Source of the DNA: a virus
Direction: 5' to 3' (one strand)
IMG/VR virus record: IMGVR_UViG_3300044733_004704
Coordinates: 62,001 to 126,000 of that record
Length of the DNA: 64,000 nt
Shown one piece after another: positions 29,563 to 39,900 of the stretch (its first letter is position 1; every line of letters begins with the position of its first letter). Under the pieces are notes generated by a model that did not search any database, was not told the origin of the DNA, and saw nothing but the letters and a program-made list of their open reading frames with translations. Made by a program: the position numbers and the translations under genes.

Positions 29563-29704
29563 CCGAACTTTCTGAACTAATATTCTTTAAATTTTGAATC
29601 TGATTTTCCTTGTCCTGAAGTTGCTGTCGCATAATTTCTAATACCTTTTGGGTATTATACATATCAACATACAACTTACCTATAATATTAAACAATTCGT
29701 CCAT
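29555..29704 (-). CDS. 49-residue coiled-coil peptide
   Basis: Short gene starting at ATG 29704 and ending TGA at 29557-29555, overlapping the start of the 341-residue gene by 8 nt. The product begins MDELFNIIGKLYVDM and continues with a Gln/Glu/Lys/Leu heptad-like helix, ending in an acidic Ser-rich tail. It fills exactly the gap between the tail-tube gene and the chaperone-like genes, and the overlap argues it is translated. Function unknown; perhaps a small oligomeric assembly factor. Confidence 0.55.
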   Translation of the reverse strand: MDELFNIIGKLYVDMYNTQKVLEIMRQQLQDKENQIQNLKNISSESSDE

Positions 29705-29733
29705 ACATCCATTTCCGTAACTATCGAATCGTA

Positions 29734-30843
29734 TCAGTCACCGAGAATGTTAGCATCATCAACAGCATCTACCCAACTAGCAGCTTTAAACGAACCACTA
29801 GCATCAACAACAAACTTGTTAAAAGTCTGATAACTATAGGTTACGGTAGCATTATCTCCACCAGCTTCTCCACCAGTATAGTTAACACTAGTAAGTTTAT
29901 TTTTATTACCAATATCAATGATTAAAGCATCATTAATACCACTACCGCACATAACAATTTTAACAGATTTATCTTGGAGATTTTTGTAAACAACATCGCA
30001 TCCAACTTGGCCAGCAAAATCTTTGCCTTCTACAAAATCGCCACTAGAAGCAACAATTTCAAATTCACTAGTTACTTCTACTGGAAATGTTACATAACGA
30101 TAGTATGGAGCCATAGCACCAAGTTCGTTAATAGCTTCGCGACCAAGATCCATACTAATAGTAACATTTTGTAGGTATGGCATTGTTCTGCCTGCTGGAA
30201 TTGGAATACCTCCACCAGCACCTGTTGGAACAACGCTTGCTTCGCTGTTAAACTTGTAACGACGACCAATAGCTGGTGCTGTCATACTGCCGGTTGCAAA
30301 AGATGTTTGGGCAAATGCATCAACAGCTCCGCCGAGAACACTAGTACCACTATTCCAATATTTGTTATTACCAACAAGAGTAACATCTTCTGTAGCATTA
30401 CCGTCTACCGGAATGGTAAAACTAACACTACTAAGATACATACCAGAGCAATCCACATAAGCTGATGGAGTTCCTGTGGCAGACGCTTGAGTATCATCAA
30501 ATATACTCAATCTAAAATTAACTCTGTTATTGGCTAAGGCAACAAGCTCTTTGTTGACAGCAGAGTCTATTCCGCCATTACCACCCATACAAAGAAGATA
30601 CAAAGGTGGTGTTCCATCAATAACCTTATTCATAGTTACTTCTACTTCTGGAACATCTTCAACGTTTTCATATAGTTCGATTTGGCCTAGTTGAAAAACT
30701 TGTTCCAAACCGAAATTTGTTGTGATTCCGGCACTTTGTACGCCTCTTGGAAAATACCAGTTACTATAAACAAGAGACCCCGTGTCATTTTGAGGTTTTA
30801 GGGCCACGGCTTGAGTTGCATAAAAAATTCTATTTTGTGCCAT
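29734..30843 (-). CDS. Major tail tube protein (probable)
   Basis: 369 residues, beta-rich, Gly/Ala/Val-rich, with a MAQNRIFYATQAVAL start typical of abundant virion proteins. Codons are more GC-ending than in the fibre genes, consistent with high expression. It is preceded by a RGTGTATW late-promoter motif 42 nt upstream and lies immediately before chaperone-like genes and the tape measure, the standard position of a tail tube gene. No sheath gene is adjacent. The C-terminal ~75 residues may form an Ig-like surface domain. The assignment rests on context and general character. Confidence 0.7.
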   Translation of the reverse strand: MAQNRIFYATQAVALKPQNDTGSLVYSNWYFPRGVQSAGITTNFGLEQVFQLGQIELYENVEDVPEVEVTMNKVIDGTPPLYLLCMGGNGGIDSAVNKELVALANNRVNFRLSIFDDTQASATGTPSAYVDCSGMYLSSVSFTIPVDGNATEDVTLVGNNKYWNSGTSVLGGAVDAFAQTSFATGSMTAPAIGRRYKFNSEASVVPTGAGGGIPIPAGRTMPYLQNVTISMDLGREAINELGAMAPYYRYVTFPVEVTSEFEIVASSGDFVEGKDFAGQVGCDVVYKNLQDKSVKIVMCGSGINDALIIDIGNKNKLTSVNYTGGEAGGDNATVTYSYQTFNKFVVDASGSFKAASWVDAVDDANILGD

Positions 30844-30885
30844 TGAAGAATCTCCATTATATGGGATATTGTATTGGTATTAAGT

Positions 30886-30893
30886 AATACACC
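30886..30893 (-). promoter_or_regulatory. Late promoter-type motif before tail tube gene
   Basis: Minus strand reads GGTGTATTACTTAATA in the 64-nt intergenic gap, 42 nt before the tail tube ATG at 30843. Confidence 0.55.
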
Positions 30894-30907
30894 TTTTTTT
30901 AATTAAA

Positions 30908-31834
30908 CTAGGGAAAAATTTCTATTGACCATCTAACTATGCCATTGTATAATGAGCTGCTCAAACTATTTAATTCTCCAATGGTACTATCCTTTATAGT
31001 ACACCAATAGTTAGAAAAATTCTGTGAGATAAATGAATAATTATATCCGCTAGGATTGATATTACCAAATCTATTTAGAGCATAGCGATTATTTTTAACT
31101 ACTTCAGAAATATCATATAAACTTAATGTTTTGTCTTTTTGGTGAATTAAAATATCTATTAAGGTATTGCGCTGATTAGCATTTTCACTATAAACGTGTA
31201 AAAATACATCTTGTATAATTATATTATCATATGTACCTAATTGTCTAGGAATCTGAACAGTTCTTGGTATTAATTCTACTATTATGGCTGGAAGTTGAAC
31301 TCTATGAACACTGGTTATGCTAAAGTCTTGTTTATTAAAATTAGATGGATTATAGGTTTCTTTTTGTACTTCTTTCCACCAAATATTATCACTACTTTTA
31401 TATACTTGAACATATCTATACGAATAATTGGCCAAAATAGAACTTTTAGGTGATACAGGATTATTAAAAACTATTTGACCAAGAGGATAATTAACATTGT
31501 ATCCGTAATTTCCGCTGCCTGTTGGGGCGGGCAAAAAAGTATTATTTAGATAAATACCAGAAAATGCTATAGGACTACCACTTTCATAAACAATACCGCT
31601 TTCGTATATCCAGTCTTTGCGCGGCGATTGCCATACTTTATCTTTTAACGATGGATCCTCAGCGTTTTTTAGAATATGAAAAGATCCACCTGAGATTCCA
31701 CTTGTTGGAATATTAACATTAACAAATCCTCCAATATGTAAAAACGACCAATCTAAAAAACTTTTTACATTATCTTCTAATAATGATATACGATGTTTAT
31801 TGGTAATGGATGATACATTATGAAAAGTTGTCAT
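30908..31834 (-). CDS. Neck/tail-completion structural protein, unknown family
   Basis: 308 residues of beta-type sequence with GIVYESGSPIAFSGIYLN and a YPLGQIVFNNPV strand, then RVQLPAIIVELIPR. It is translationally coupled (4-nt overlap) to the 218-residue gene upstream. Located between connector-type genes and the tail tube, it is likely a head-tail joining or tail terminator component. I recall similar proteins annotated only as virion structural proteins, so no specific role is claimed. Confidence 0.55.
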   Translation of the reverse strand: MTTFHNVSSITNKHRISLLEDNVKSFLDWSFLHIGGFVNVNIPTSGISGGSFHILKNAEDPSLKDKVWQSPRKDWIYESGIVYESGSPIAFSGIYLNNTFLPAPTGSGNYGYNVNYPLGQIVFNNPVSPKSSILANYSYRYVQVYKSSDNIWWKEVQKETYNPSNFNKQDFSITSVHRVQLPAIIVELIPRTVQIPRQLGTYDNIIIQDVFLHVYSENANQRNTLIDILIHQKDKTLSLYDISEVVKNNRYALNRFGNINPSGYNYSFISQNFSNYWCTIKDSTIGELNSLSSSLYNGIVRWSIEIFP

Positions 31835-32487
31835 AAACTATTTTCTAAATTAGATTGAATAATTTGACCTATAGCTTTTTCTATTTTGCTGATTGCTCTT
31901 GTTGTCCAGTTATTTTCTGGTGTGCCACTAAAATTTGATGGTACTCTCCAACTAGAATCGGACTTAATCATGATCGCTAATCCACTACGAGATCTAGAAC
32001 TACTACTATAGTTTACACTATAATTTTGTACTAAAGACTCGTTTCCTTTTAATAATAACCATTCTAGCCACGGTAAAGAATAGTCTCCTTTTCTATCTAC
32101 TACACTAGCAATATCTGTATATATAATTCCATTAATATCATCACTTTTAATCATTGTAAAAATAAAACCACCAGATAAACCATTACCAGTAGTTTTAATA
32201 GGGTTTTCTTTTATCTGAATAGTATTAACCATTGCTTCTATAACTTTATCAACAGATTCTGGGTCGCTTATACCAAGCTCTGCTCGTAATGTACCAGCTT
32301 TTAATGAAGCATATTCTGGTTCACCGATAAGAGCTTCTTTAACCAAATTTTTAATTTCCAGAGTAATTTTAGGCAAAATTTTTTGTATGTGTTTAGAAAT
32401 TTGATCTTTTAAATTTTCAAGAATAACTTTAGTAATATCTATATTTTTATCAATTAGATCCAAGGAAAATTTCATTTCTTTTTCCAT
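31831..32487 (-). CDS. Neck protein candidate
   Basis: 218 residues. N-terminal helices (residues ~10-60) precede a beta domain with LPWLEWLLLKGNE and WRVPSNFSGTPENNW motifs. These resemble neck/tail-completion proteins I recall from marine myo- and siphophages, though not firmly. The start lies 16 nt inside the preceding zinc-ribbon gene, and the stop overlaps the next start by 4 nt, so it belongs to a tightly coupled connector operon (33423 down to 30908). Confidence 0.55.
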   Translation of the reverse strand: MEKEMKFSLDLIDKNIDITKVILENLKDQISKHIQKILPKITLEIKNLVKEALIGEPEYASLKAGTLRAELGISDPESVDKVIEAMVNTIQIKENPIKTTGNGLSGGFIFTMIKSDDINGIIYTDIASVVDRKGDYSLPWLEWLLLKGNESLVQNYSVNYSSSSRSRSGLAIMIKSDSSWRVPSNFSGTPENNWTTRAISKIEKAIGQIIQSNLENSL

Positions 32488-33005
32488 AATGTTAAAATAT
32501 ATCTATTATCACCAAATCCCAAAGGCTCTGGATCGCTTGCTCTTTCGTACTTAAAATGACCAATATTAGATAAATTATTATCAAATGCTATTTCACTAGC
32601 ATTCTTTATTTTGCTTAATAAATTAATATTACATAAGCTTTGTATTGATCCATCTGGAATATTTACAACTTTAGAATTAATATTTAAGAAATATTTGCTA
32701 TCAAAGATAAAAGCTAAATAAATAGTTTCGCTAGAGCTAGAACCTTTAAGTGTTCCTTGACCAACACAAACAGGACAAACACCACCTTCCGGAAAGCTTG
32801 CTGGTCCAGTACCATTATAAATATTACTAGATAATAATGAAATAGGATCAAAAATACAATTATTACAGTATGTGGTTGTTATCTGATTATCAAAAAATAT
32901 TTTGCATGGTAGAGATAGAGCATTGTTTTCTAGTAAACTATCTATGGCATTATTAAAAGTATTTTTCAGTTCTTTAGAAATAATACCACTAAAAGGATTT
33001 GTCAT
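32472..33005 (-). CDS. Zinc-ribbon structural protein in connector operon
   Basis: 177 residues with two cysteine pairs: C-x2-C in YCNNC near residue 50, and CPVCVGQG near residue 85, the latter like the C-x2-C-x-G-x-G knuckles of DnaJ. A zinc-binding ribbon is therefore likely. It overlaps genes on both sides (4 and 16 nt). Its position in the neck/connector operon suggests a head-tail junction component or assembly factor; the function is otherwise unknown. Confidence 0.6.
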   Translation of the reverse strand: MTNPFSGIISKELKNTFNNAIDSLLENNALSLPCKIFFDNQITTTYCNNCIFDPISLLSSNIYNGTGPASFPEGGVCPVCVGQGTLKGSSSSETIYLAFIFDSKYFLNINSKVVNIPDGSIQSLCNINLLSKIKNASEIAFDNNLSNIGHFKYERASDPEPLGFGDNRYILTLWKKK

Positions 33006-33199
33006 GATTGTATCACTAGGGTCTCAATTGCGCTATCGTTTATTGTTAAAATAGATTTTATTAACAAAAAATTATTAATACTATTAGATTCGTTAACGGT
33101 TATGGTGTGAGAAATATTATTAACATTATTAATATTTAATGTTTTATATACTATATTAAGAACATTGCTGCTAGTTTCATCCAAAAGATTGATTATCAT
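33002..33199 (-). CDS. Small protein in connector operon
   Basis: 65 residues, Asn/Ile/Ser-rich, with no recognisable motif. Both ends overlap neighbours by 4 nt (ATGA), which supports that it is a real translated gene. It may be a small structural or assembly protein. No family recognised. Confidence 0.5.
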   Translation of the reverse strand: MIINLLDETSSNVLNIVYKTLNINNVNNISHTITVNESNSINNFLLIKSILTINDSAIETLVIQS

Positions 33200-33423
33200 A
33201 CTGATTTTGGCTCACCGGCTAAACCAGGACCAGAAGGAGCATAAGGGGCTAAAGGATCAAGTATAGAAGCTATACATAGTTCTGCCCAATTAACCGCCTC
33301 TGCATGGGTACTCCATGATGTGCCGTTGGGCCAATTGGGTTGGTATATAACAGGAGTATTATTGCCAGACACATATATACTGACAGCAAAAGAATTATTA
33401 TTTATTGTATAAGTTAGATTCAT
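33196..33423 (-). CDS. Small protein in connector operon
   Basis: 75 residues: a beta-type N-terminus, a Trp-rich middle (WPNGTSWSTHAEAVNWAE) and a Pro/Gly-rich end. The middle resembles short phage proteins with a helix 'W-x-x-x-x-E-A-x-x-W'. It overlaps the following gene by 4 nt and follows the propeller gene by 14 nt. Role unknown. Confidence 0.55.
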   Translation of the reverse strand: MNLTYTINNNSFAVSIYVSGNNTPVIYQPNWPNGTSWSTHAEAVNWAELCIASILDPLAPYAPSGPGLAGEPKSV

Positions 33424-33437
33424 AATTTAGCCTTTTA

Positions 33438-34763
33438 TTAAGAGTTAAAAACTATACTATTCCAGTTATTATTACTAATGGATCTTTGTGTCCATGTTGT
33501 ACCGTTTGTGGATGTTATAACTATAGCACCGCTACTAATAGCAACAAAATTATTATTTCCATAAGCAATATCTGTCCAAGATGCATTAATAGCTAATCCT
33601 TGGGTCCAATTTATACCATCTGTAGAATACGCTGTTAATGCGCTGTTTGTTACCAAAACGACATATGTTCCATTTCCATATGATACACATTTCCATAATA
33701 ATGAATCTGGTAGTGTTCCGGTACTCCAATTAATACCATCAGAACTATATAACATGGTTGTTGTATTATTGCCAACAAGAATAAATTTACCATTAGCATA
33801 AATAATATCGGTCCAATCTTTTGTTTCAGGAAGTGCTCTTTGAGTCCATGTTATTCCATCTGATGATGTGGCTATCACAGAAGAATTGCTAGATATGGCT
33901 ACATATGTACTATTACCATATGCTGCTGTTATCCAATTAGCATTTGGTAAGATAAAAGAACTCCATGATATTAGATCATAACTATATAGTCCTGTTGAAC
34001 TGTTTGCAAACACAAGATATTTACCATCGCCATAGATGGTTTTAGTAAATTGATTATTTGGATGAACAATATTATATGTATTATCTGACCAATTAATTCC
34101 ATTGCTAGACGTATCATAATTTGAACTATTACTAGCTAATGCAAAATAACCATTATTACTATATGATAAACTTATCCAATTTCTATTATTGCTGAAACTA
34201 CCACTGGTCCATGATGCTCCGTCACTACTTCTAGCATTAGCGGTTGTGGTACCAGCCGAAGCCACGAATAAAGGACCAATCGGTGTTACCGATGGTGTTG
34301 GGGTGGGTGTCAGTGTTGAGGTAAGAGTTGGAGTATTTGTTGGAGTAGGAGTAGGCGTTTCTGTATTAGAAGGAGTAATTGACGGTGTTGGCGTAGGTGT
34401 TTCTGTATTAGATGGTGTTACTGTTGGTGTTTCTGTACTAGACGGTGTTATTGTGAGAGTTTGTGTGTTTGAAGGTGTTACCGTCGGTGTTTCTGTGTTA
34501 GTAGGAGTAACGGATGGTGTTACAGTTGGTGTTTGTGTGTTTGATGGTGTTACGGTTGGTGTTTGAGAAACAACGACTCCGCTATTGCAACATAACCAAT
34601 AATAATTAGGATCATTAAAATTATTACTATATAAATTTTGTATACTTGCTAATTCTGGATCTGTGTCTTTGCTAGTATCTAATACTTGAAAAGAATTTGC
34701 TATTTTAATAGTGGTACGACCATTATTAATAGGATTAGTGTTTATAGATTTGTCTATATTCAT
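33438..34763 (-). CDS. Asp-box beta-propeller adhesin with PT-rich stalk
   Basis: 441 residues in three parts. Residues 1-63 are probably an attachment domain. Residues ~64-160 are a Pro/Thr/Ser stalk of [12 protein letters not shown] type repeats. Residues ~170-441 carry seven S-x-D/N-G-x-x-W motifs ([49 protein letters not shown]) separated by aromatic YGNxxYV strands, the pattern of Asp-box (BNR, sialidase-type) propellers. No catalytic residues of sialidases are recognised, so carbohydrate binding on a capsid or neck fibre is more likely than hydrolysis. Confidence 0.75.
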   Translation of the reverse strand: MNIDKSINTNPINNGRTTIKIANSFQVLDTSKDTDPELASIQNLYSNNFNDPNYYWLCCNSGVVVSQTPTVTPSNTQTPTVTPSVTPTNTETPTVTPSNTQTLTITPSSTETPTVTPSNTETPTPTPSITPSNTETPTPTPTNTPTLTSTLTPTPTPSVTPIGPLFVASAGTTTANARSSDGASWTSGSFSNNRNWISLSYSNNGYFALASNSSNYDTSSNGINWSDNTYNIVHPNNQFTKTIYGDGKYLVFANSSTGLYSYDLISWSSFILPNANWITAAYGNSTYVAISSNSSVIATSSDGITWTQRALPETKDWTDIIYANGKFILVGNNTTTMLYSSDGINWSTGTLPDSLLWKCVSYGNGTYVVLVTNSALTAYSTDGINWTQGLAINASWTDIAYGNNNFVAISSGAIVITSTNGTTWTQRSISNNNWNSIVFNS

Positions 34764-34786
34764 TGTATTATATTTCTTTGAAAGGA

Positions 34787-35785
34787 TTAAATATTACTAT
34801 CATATGTTATAACTAGTTTCCAAGAATCAATATTTCCACTACTAGTTGGATCAGTATCTTTTATAATAAGATTCCATACACCGGTTACAGAACTATTAAA
34901 TAAATGATCAAAATTACTATTTAGAGATTCATTATTATAGTTAACAATGGATGTTTTATCATAAATTCTACAAGTTTGACCATTAGATATATTATGTAAA
35001 TATTTATTACTATCAGCTTTGTTACTAAACATAAAACTAAAATTATTGGAATAATTCGGTATTTTGTGATTAGCAGATAGTAGTATTTTATCTCCGCTTG
35101 GTGGAGACAACAACAAAACCAAGTCTGTTACGTTGGAGTGATTTAGTTTGTTAATAGCCAGTTCTATATTAGATATGATTCCTGTATTCGTAACATTAAC
35201 AGAACCGCTTGTTGTAGACAAATCATTAATAGTTAAACCACTGCCATTATAAACTACAGAAAATAGATCTAGTGGACCACAATCATATGGTAAACAAAAA
35301 TCTGTTTGTTCTGTAACAGTTGGTGTTGGTGTTGGTATATTGCTGCCTGTGGTTGTTGGTAAATTGGTTGTTTGTACAACCAAAGGATCCAAACTAATTG
35401 CACAATTAGGATCAATAGTTAAATTTCTATCTATTAGATTGATACTTCCTTGAGACAATCTAACATTATTAAGTTTAATGGTTCCGACATTTTTAACATC
35501 AAGATCATAAACCGCTGTTAAAAAATTAAAAGATTTTGTATGATCCGCACTAAATTTTATTACTATAGTTCCGAGATTATCTCCTGTTATGCTCCATCCA
35601 TCAACATCATAATTAGCTAATGCTTGACTAGAATATTTTCTAATAGATCCGTCGTCGCCTAGTATGCCAAATTCGACACACTTATTACTAAGATTTATCG
35701 GGTCGCCGGAACTGTTATTATATACAAAATTAATCTGAAAATCAGATCCTTTTTCTATTGGAAAATTATAATTAACAGCTACCAT
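34787..35785 (-). CDS. Surface protein with C-terminal proprotein-convertase P-type domain
   Basis: 332 residues. Residues 1-125 form a beta domain ([13 protein letters not shown]...YDLDV) that is paralogous to the whole 134-residue protein at 44831. A short PTPTPTVT linker follows. Residues ~175-330 match the P/Homo-B domain pattern: [21 protein letters not shown], LLSPPSG, F near residue 255, VWNLIIKD and GNIDSWKL. P domains are jelly-roll modules found next to proteases and on surface proteins. No protease accompanies it here, so it probably serves as a decoration or binding module. Confidence 0.72.
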   Translation of the reverse strand: MVAVNYNFPIEKGSDFQINFVYNNSSGDPINLSNKCVEFGILGDDGSIRKYSSQALANYDVDGWSITGDNLGTIVIKFSADHTKSFNFLTAVYDLDVKNVGTIKLNNVRLSQGSINLIDRNLTIDPNCAISLDPLVVQTTNLPTTTGSNIPTPTPTVTEQTDFCLPYDCGPLDLFSVVYNGSGLTINDLSTTSGSVNVTNTGIISNIELAINKLNHSNVTDLVLLLSPPSGDKILLSANHKIPNYSNNFSFMFSNKADSNKYLHNISNGQTCRIYDKTSIVNYNNESLNSNFDHLFNSSVTGVWNLIIKDTDPTSSGNIDSWKLVITYDSNI

Positions 35786-35797
35786 AGAATTATTCCA

Positions 35798-36316
35798 TTA
35801 ACTATAAAGGTCTCTAGCATGATCACCAGGATATCGTAAATAACTCGGATCAAAATTATTACCAACAAACGGACTAAGAATACCCCGTAGTAAGCTAGTA
35901 TTACCTATTTCATAATCAAGTTTTAGATCCTCATACATTTTACAAGGACCATTAACTAAAAGAAATTGATAAGAGCTATTTCCACCAACACTAATATTAG
36001 CTGGTCCTAAAGCGGCTCTGATACCCTCTGTAGCGGCCCGTGTGCGTAAACTACTTTGATCTAAAAAGCAAGACGATTTTAATGCTATAAAACTAATAAA
36101 ATCTACATCTTTATTTTCTAAAAGAGTAGGATCAGGAATTATATCAGGATTGATAATATTAATACTATATTCGTTATTTAAATTAACTTCTCTTGTAACG
36201 TATTGAGCCGCTACAACTATTAGTTGCTGGATTCTTTCGTCACTATATGTTGGATTATCACTAAGATCATTAATTAAACTACGAACTATAATTGGTATTT
36301 CTAGCTGCCAGCTCAT
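35798..36316 (-). CDS. Head-tail connector/adaptor protein
   Basis: 172 residues. The mainly helical N-terminus (SLINDLSDNPTYSDERIQQLIVVAAQYV) with later DFISFIALKSSCF resembles gp6-type head-tail adaptors and connector proteins of cyanophages that I recall. The start is preceded by AGGGGA 6 nt upstream. A RGTGTATW motif lies 30 nt before the ATG. The gene stands between the capsid/fibre genes and the neck operon, which suits a portal-bound adaptor. The exact family is not certain. Confidence 0.6.
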   Translation of the reverse strand: MSWQLEIPIIVRSLINDLSDNPTYSDERIQQLIVVAAQYVTREVNLNNEYSINIINPDIIPDPTLLENKDVDFISFIALKSSCFLDQSSLRTRAATEGIRAALGPANISVGGNSSYQFLLVNGPCKMYEDLKLDYEIGNTSLLRGILSPFVGNNFDPSYLRYPGDHARDLYS

Positions 36317-36346
36317 AGGGTATCCCCTGAAGGTTAGTATTTAACT

Positions 36347-36354
36347 TATACACC
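36347..36354 (-). promoter_or_regulatory. Late promoter-type motif before connector gene
   Basis: Minus strand reads GGTGTATAAGTTAAAT in a 69-nt gap, 30 nt before the ATG at 36316. Confidence 0.55.
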
Positions 36355-36385
36355 ATTTTATAGGTAGCAACTAGCTTAATACGCT

Positions 36386-36571
36386 TCAGGTCGGAGCTGG
36401 TGAATTTGATCCAACTTTATTATTTTGTTCAGTTAAATTCTTGCTTATAGAACTTAGTTTCTCATAAAGTTGACCAATAGCTACCAAATCTTGGGCCTTA
36501 AAAACGCCTCTTTGAGTAGCAAGATCAATAACCACCATAAGATTCTGAATATCACCTTGATTTAATTCCAT
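36386..36571 (-). CDS. Small helical virion-associated protein
   Basis: 61 residues: two helices (GDIQNLMVVIDLATQRGVF, then QDLVAIGQLYEKLSSI) and a Ser/Pro tail. I recall short cyanophage virion proteins with the same 'Q-x-D-I-Q...DxAxQRGxF...E/D-L-x-x-V/I-GxLYxKL' pattern, annotated only as structural. It is spaced 11 nt from the preceding gene. Probable minor structural protein. Confidence 0.6.
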   Translation of the reverse strand: MELNQGDIQNLMVVIDLATQRGVFKAQDLVAIGQLYEKLSSISKNLTEQNNKVGSNSPAPT

Positions 36572-36582
36572 AATTTTTCCCC

Positions 36583-36906
36583 TTATTCTGGACTGTTAAT
36601 TGGAGCAATAACACCCTGTTCTGCTCCTGCTTTTCCTATATATAATAGTAATGATTGCACTATATTTGCAAGGTCACTATCTTCTACGCTTTTGCTTAAT
36701 AAATTATCAATAACTAACCAAGTTCCGTTATCTCCCGGCATATATTCTGCCACACCATCAAATACTCCAAATTTTTTCAAACGAACTCTAGCAGTAGCCT
36801 CACCGCCCAAAGTTCCCGCACTAATAATTATTTCTTCAACCCATAATTTATCATATGTTTTTGCTGGAACTGTGGATACTATTGCTGGACTTAAAACTGG
36901 TAACAT
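36583..36906 (-). CDS. Small structural protein, unknown
   Basis: 107 residues of beta-type sequence with EEIIISAGTLGGEATARVRLKKF and YMPGDNGTWLVIDNL segments, then a helical C-terminus. It starts 1 nt after the stop of the large S74 fibre (36908) and is followed closely by the 61-residue gene, so it is cotranscribed with the fibre genes. It may be a fibre-attachment or capsid protein. No family recognised. Confidence 0.55.
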   Translation of the reverse strand: MLPVLSPAIVSTVPAKTYDKLWVEEIIISAGTLGGEATARVRLKKFGVFDGVAEYMPGDNGTWLVIDNLLSKSVEDSDLANIVQSLLLYIGKAGAEQGVIAPINSPE

Positions 36907-36907
36907 A

Positions 36908-39900
36908 TTAATTTCCTTCTAGTATGGATAAACGATCTTTTAAATTATTAATTATAATTTGTTGATCTTGTATAGCTTTAATTAAAAGAGCAACCATATT
37001 ACCATAATGTATGGAATCTGGTCTATTTTCATTATCATATTGTACAAATTCTGTTAATCCTATTTTATCTACTTCTTCAGCAATTAAACCACCAAATATT
37101 TTATTACCATCATTATAGCTTTTAAATATTACGCTTTTTAATTGTAAAACTTCATTTAGTCCATGAGTGGCATCATTTACATCGGTTTTATATCTTAATG
37201 ATGATGTTGATCTATATAAAAATCCATCGCTACCAACCACCATATTAGCAGCAGTGGCGGTTGTATTATTGTATGGAGAAACCGCTGCTGTACCAGTATT
37301 TATGGCCCCATCATCTCTGGTATATAAAAGAGCTGCTCCACTACTATTCGAAATATAAAAAGAAACTGTTGAACTAGTAGCTCCAGATCCTCTTACCTCA
37401 AAACGATATGTTGGCGATACACCAATGCCAGTATTACCACCAAAATAATTTTTACCAGTATGTTCTACATATATACCCCACCTATTGGTAACTGTAGCAC
37501 CAGAACTAGCATCACTACAATAAATATCGAAAGCATTTGTTATTGTTCCAGCGGCTCTCCATAGTATATGTTGTATTCCAATTGCTGTTGTAGTTACTGG
37601 AGAAACAGCAGAAGTATTATAATGACCATATTGATTATATATACCATATAATGTACTTAATGTGCCAATATCATTAGTTAATGCATAATTACGTAGATTA
37701 TTATTAGCTATACCAATACTACTACCACTATTTGTTATTCCAGAATTAATCTTAAAATATGTATTTATAGCTACATTTCTGATAGCATAATTACCATTAG
37801 TTGTAGCATAACTATATGTGGCGCTTGATAGATTATCTCCAGTATTGGTATTGGTAAAATCTTTTATAGCTACTAAAGATGGATTTGTAGTATACGAATC
37901 TGTTCTTGTTCCACCCCCAATAACTAATTTATAATCATTAGAAGGAGATGCTCCTAGTCCAGTATTACCGCCACTTTGTACTGTTAGTAATGTGCTGTCA
38001 CCAGCTCCATAACCACTATTTTCTATTAATTTTAGAGATCTTGTCCCACTTGAAGCATCGTTTTGCCATGCAAAGCCACCCTTTCCATTAACATCAATTT
38101 GAATAGCGGCTTTGCCAGTACCTCCACTAGTTGTTTGTAAACCTTGTGTTGTTATCAGTCCGTCGCTAGCTGTTGTATAGGATAATATACGACCTCTAAT
38201 ATCAACTTTAAATCCACTACTGACTGAATTTGTTCCTATTCCAACATTTCCAGACGCATCGATACGTAATCTTTCAGTATCATTTGTCCAAAAAACAAGA
38301 GGAATATTTGCTCTTTGACGAATGTGCGATGCTATTGTTCCACCATATATCTCTAAATCGCAGGCAGCGCTAGCTTGTGATAATATACGAAGTCCGGGAG
38401 CATTAGCATTAGAAATAACGATACCGCCATTCGGATTTGCAAAAGATGGACTATTAGTTCCTATTCCAACATTTCCACTGGAATCAATTCGCATAGCTTC
38501 TTGAAATCCAGCCCTCATGAATCTAATAGCACCAGTAGTATTACTACCACCAAGACCAACAACCATATTACTACCATCAATTAACTCAAGAACTCTAGTT
38601 TCATTATTACATTGATCAATTAAAGTGGCATTGTTTTGAGCGTCATCATGAAGTATTATTTCTCCACCATTTTCGTTATAGTTAAATCTATGAGAAATTG
38701 ACCCACTGTTTAGTTTAAAATCAATATTATTACTTGCTGTGATTCTAATCTTTTCTGTAGCAGCACTATTAGATCCGCTAGTAACAAATATTGTCATTCC
38801 ATCAAAATAATCAGCATTAATACGCCCCATTTCTACATTAGATCTTCTAAAACTGATTCCAGCACCATTAGAAAATCCACCACTAACTTCAGCAATAATG
38901 ACCTGTTCTTCTGATGTTGTTGTATTCAACACATGCAAATGAGATGAAGGGCTACTTGTTCCTATGCCAACATTTCCATCACTAGTTATTCTCATTCTTT
39001 CTATTGGAGTACTAGTATTTGCTCCACCACTAGTAGTACGAAATACTAATGACGCATTAAAACTAGGAACATCTATTGCTAATATATCAGCACCCCAACC
39101 AGTAGTATAAATATTATGTTTAAATCTAATTCCAGCGAATGATTGACTTGTTCCAACAGTGCCGTCTAATAGTAAAGTGGCTTTTTCAGAATTTGATGTT
39201 GCGCTTGAAAATACAGAAAGAGGAAGAGTTGGACTACTAGTTCCTATCCCAACATTTCCAGAACTATCAATAACAAATGGCGAAGTATCACCAGTAACAT
39301 CATTAACAACAAAACAGTTTCCAGTACCATCATGAGTAATAGTAAGAGGTACATTTGTGCCGCTAGAACTAATTGTAACACCAGTTGAGAAAACTGTAGC
39401 GGCGGTAAATGTTTTAGCTCCGCTAATAGTTTGAACGCCAGTTGTTCGCACAACCGTACTATCAACAGCTATACTATCCGCACTAACACTTATTCCATCG
39501 CCCTGACCGATATGTATTGTTCTGTTCGCAACAAGGCTTCCACCACCAGCCAAACCACTTCCTGCCGTAATTGTTATCCCATCCCAAGCAGCTTCTATGG
39601 CCCCTCTAGCAGCTGATAGAGACTCTCCTTCTGGATGTAATGCGTAGAAAAAATAATTCAACAAATATCCGTCCAATGAATAGTACTCACCACCCAAATT
39701 AAAATATATCTGAGACGTATAATGCGTATGAGTATTTAATTGTGTTTGTATAGAGCTTGCTACTCCTTTAACATAACTCAATTCTGTAAGTGAAGGATAA
39801 GTACTAGTACTAAGAGAAACAACATTTTTATTAGCATCAAAACTTGCTACTCTACTAGCTGTTTGATTAGATATAGCTAATCCACTAGCGAAATTTCCAC

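Noticed and set aside
34189-34566. Plus-strand open frame rich in Gly/Val
   Set aside because: It is the antisense shadow of the Pro/Thr repeat of the propeller protein; no SD or promoter.
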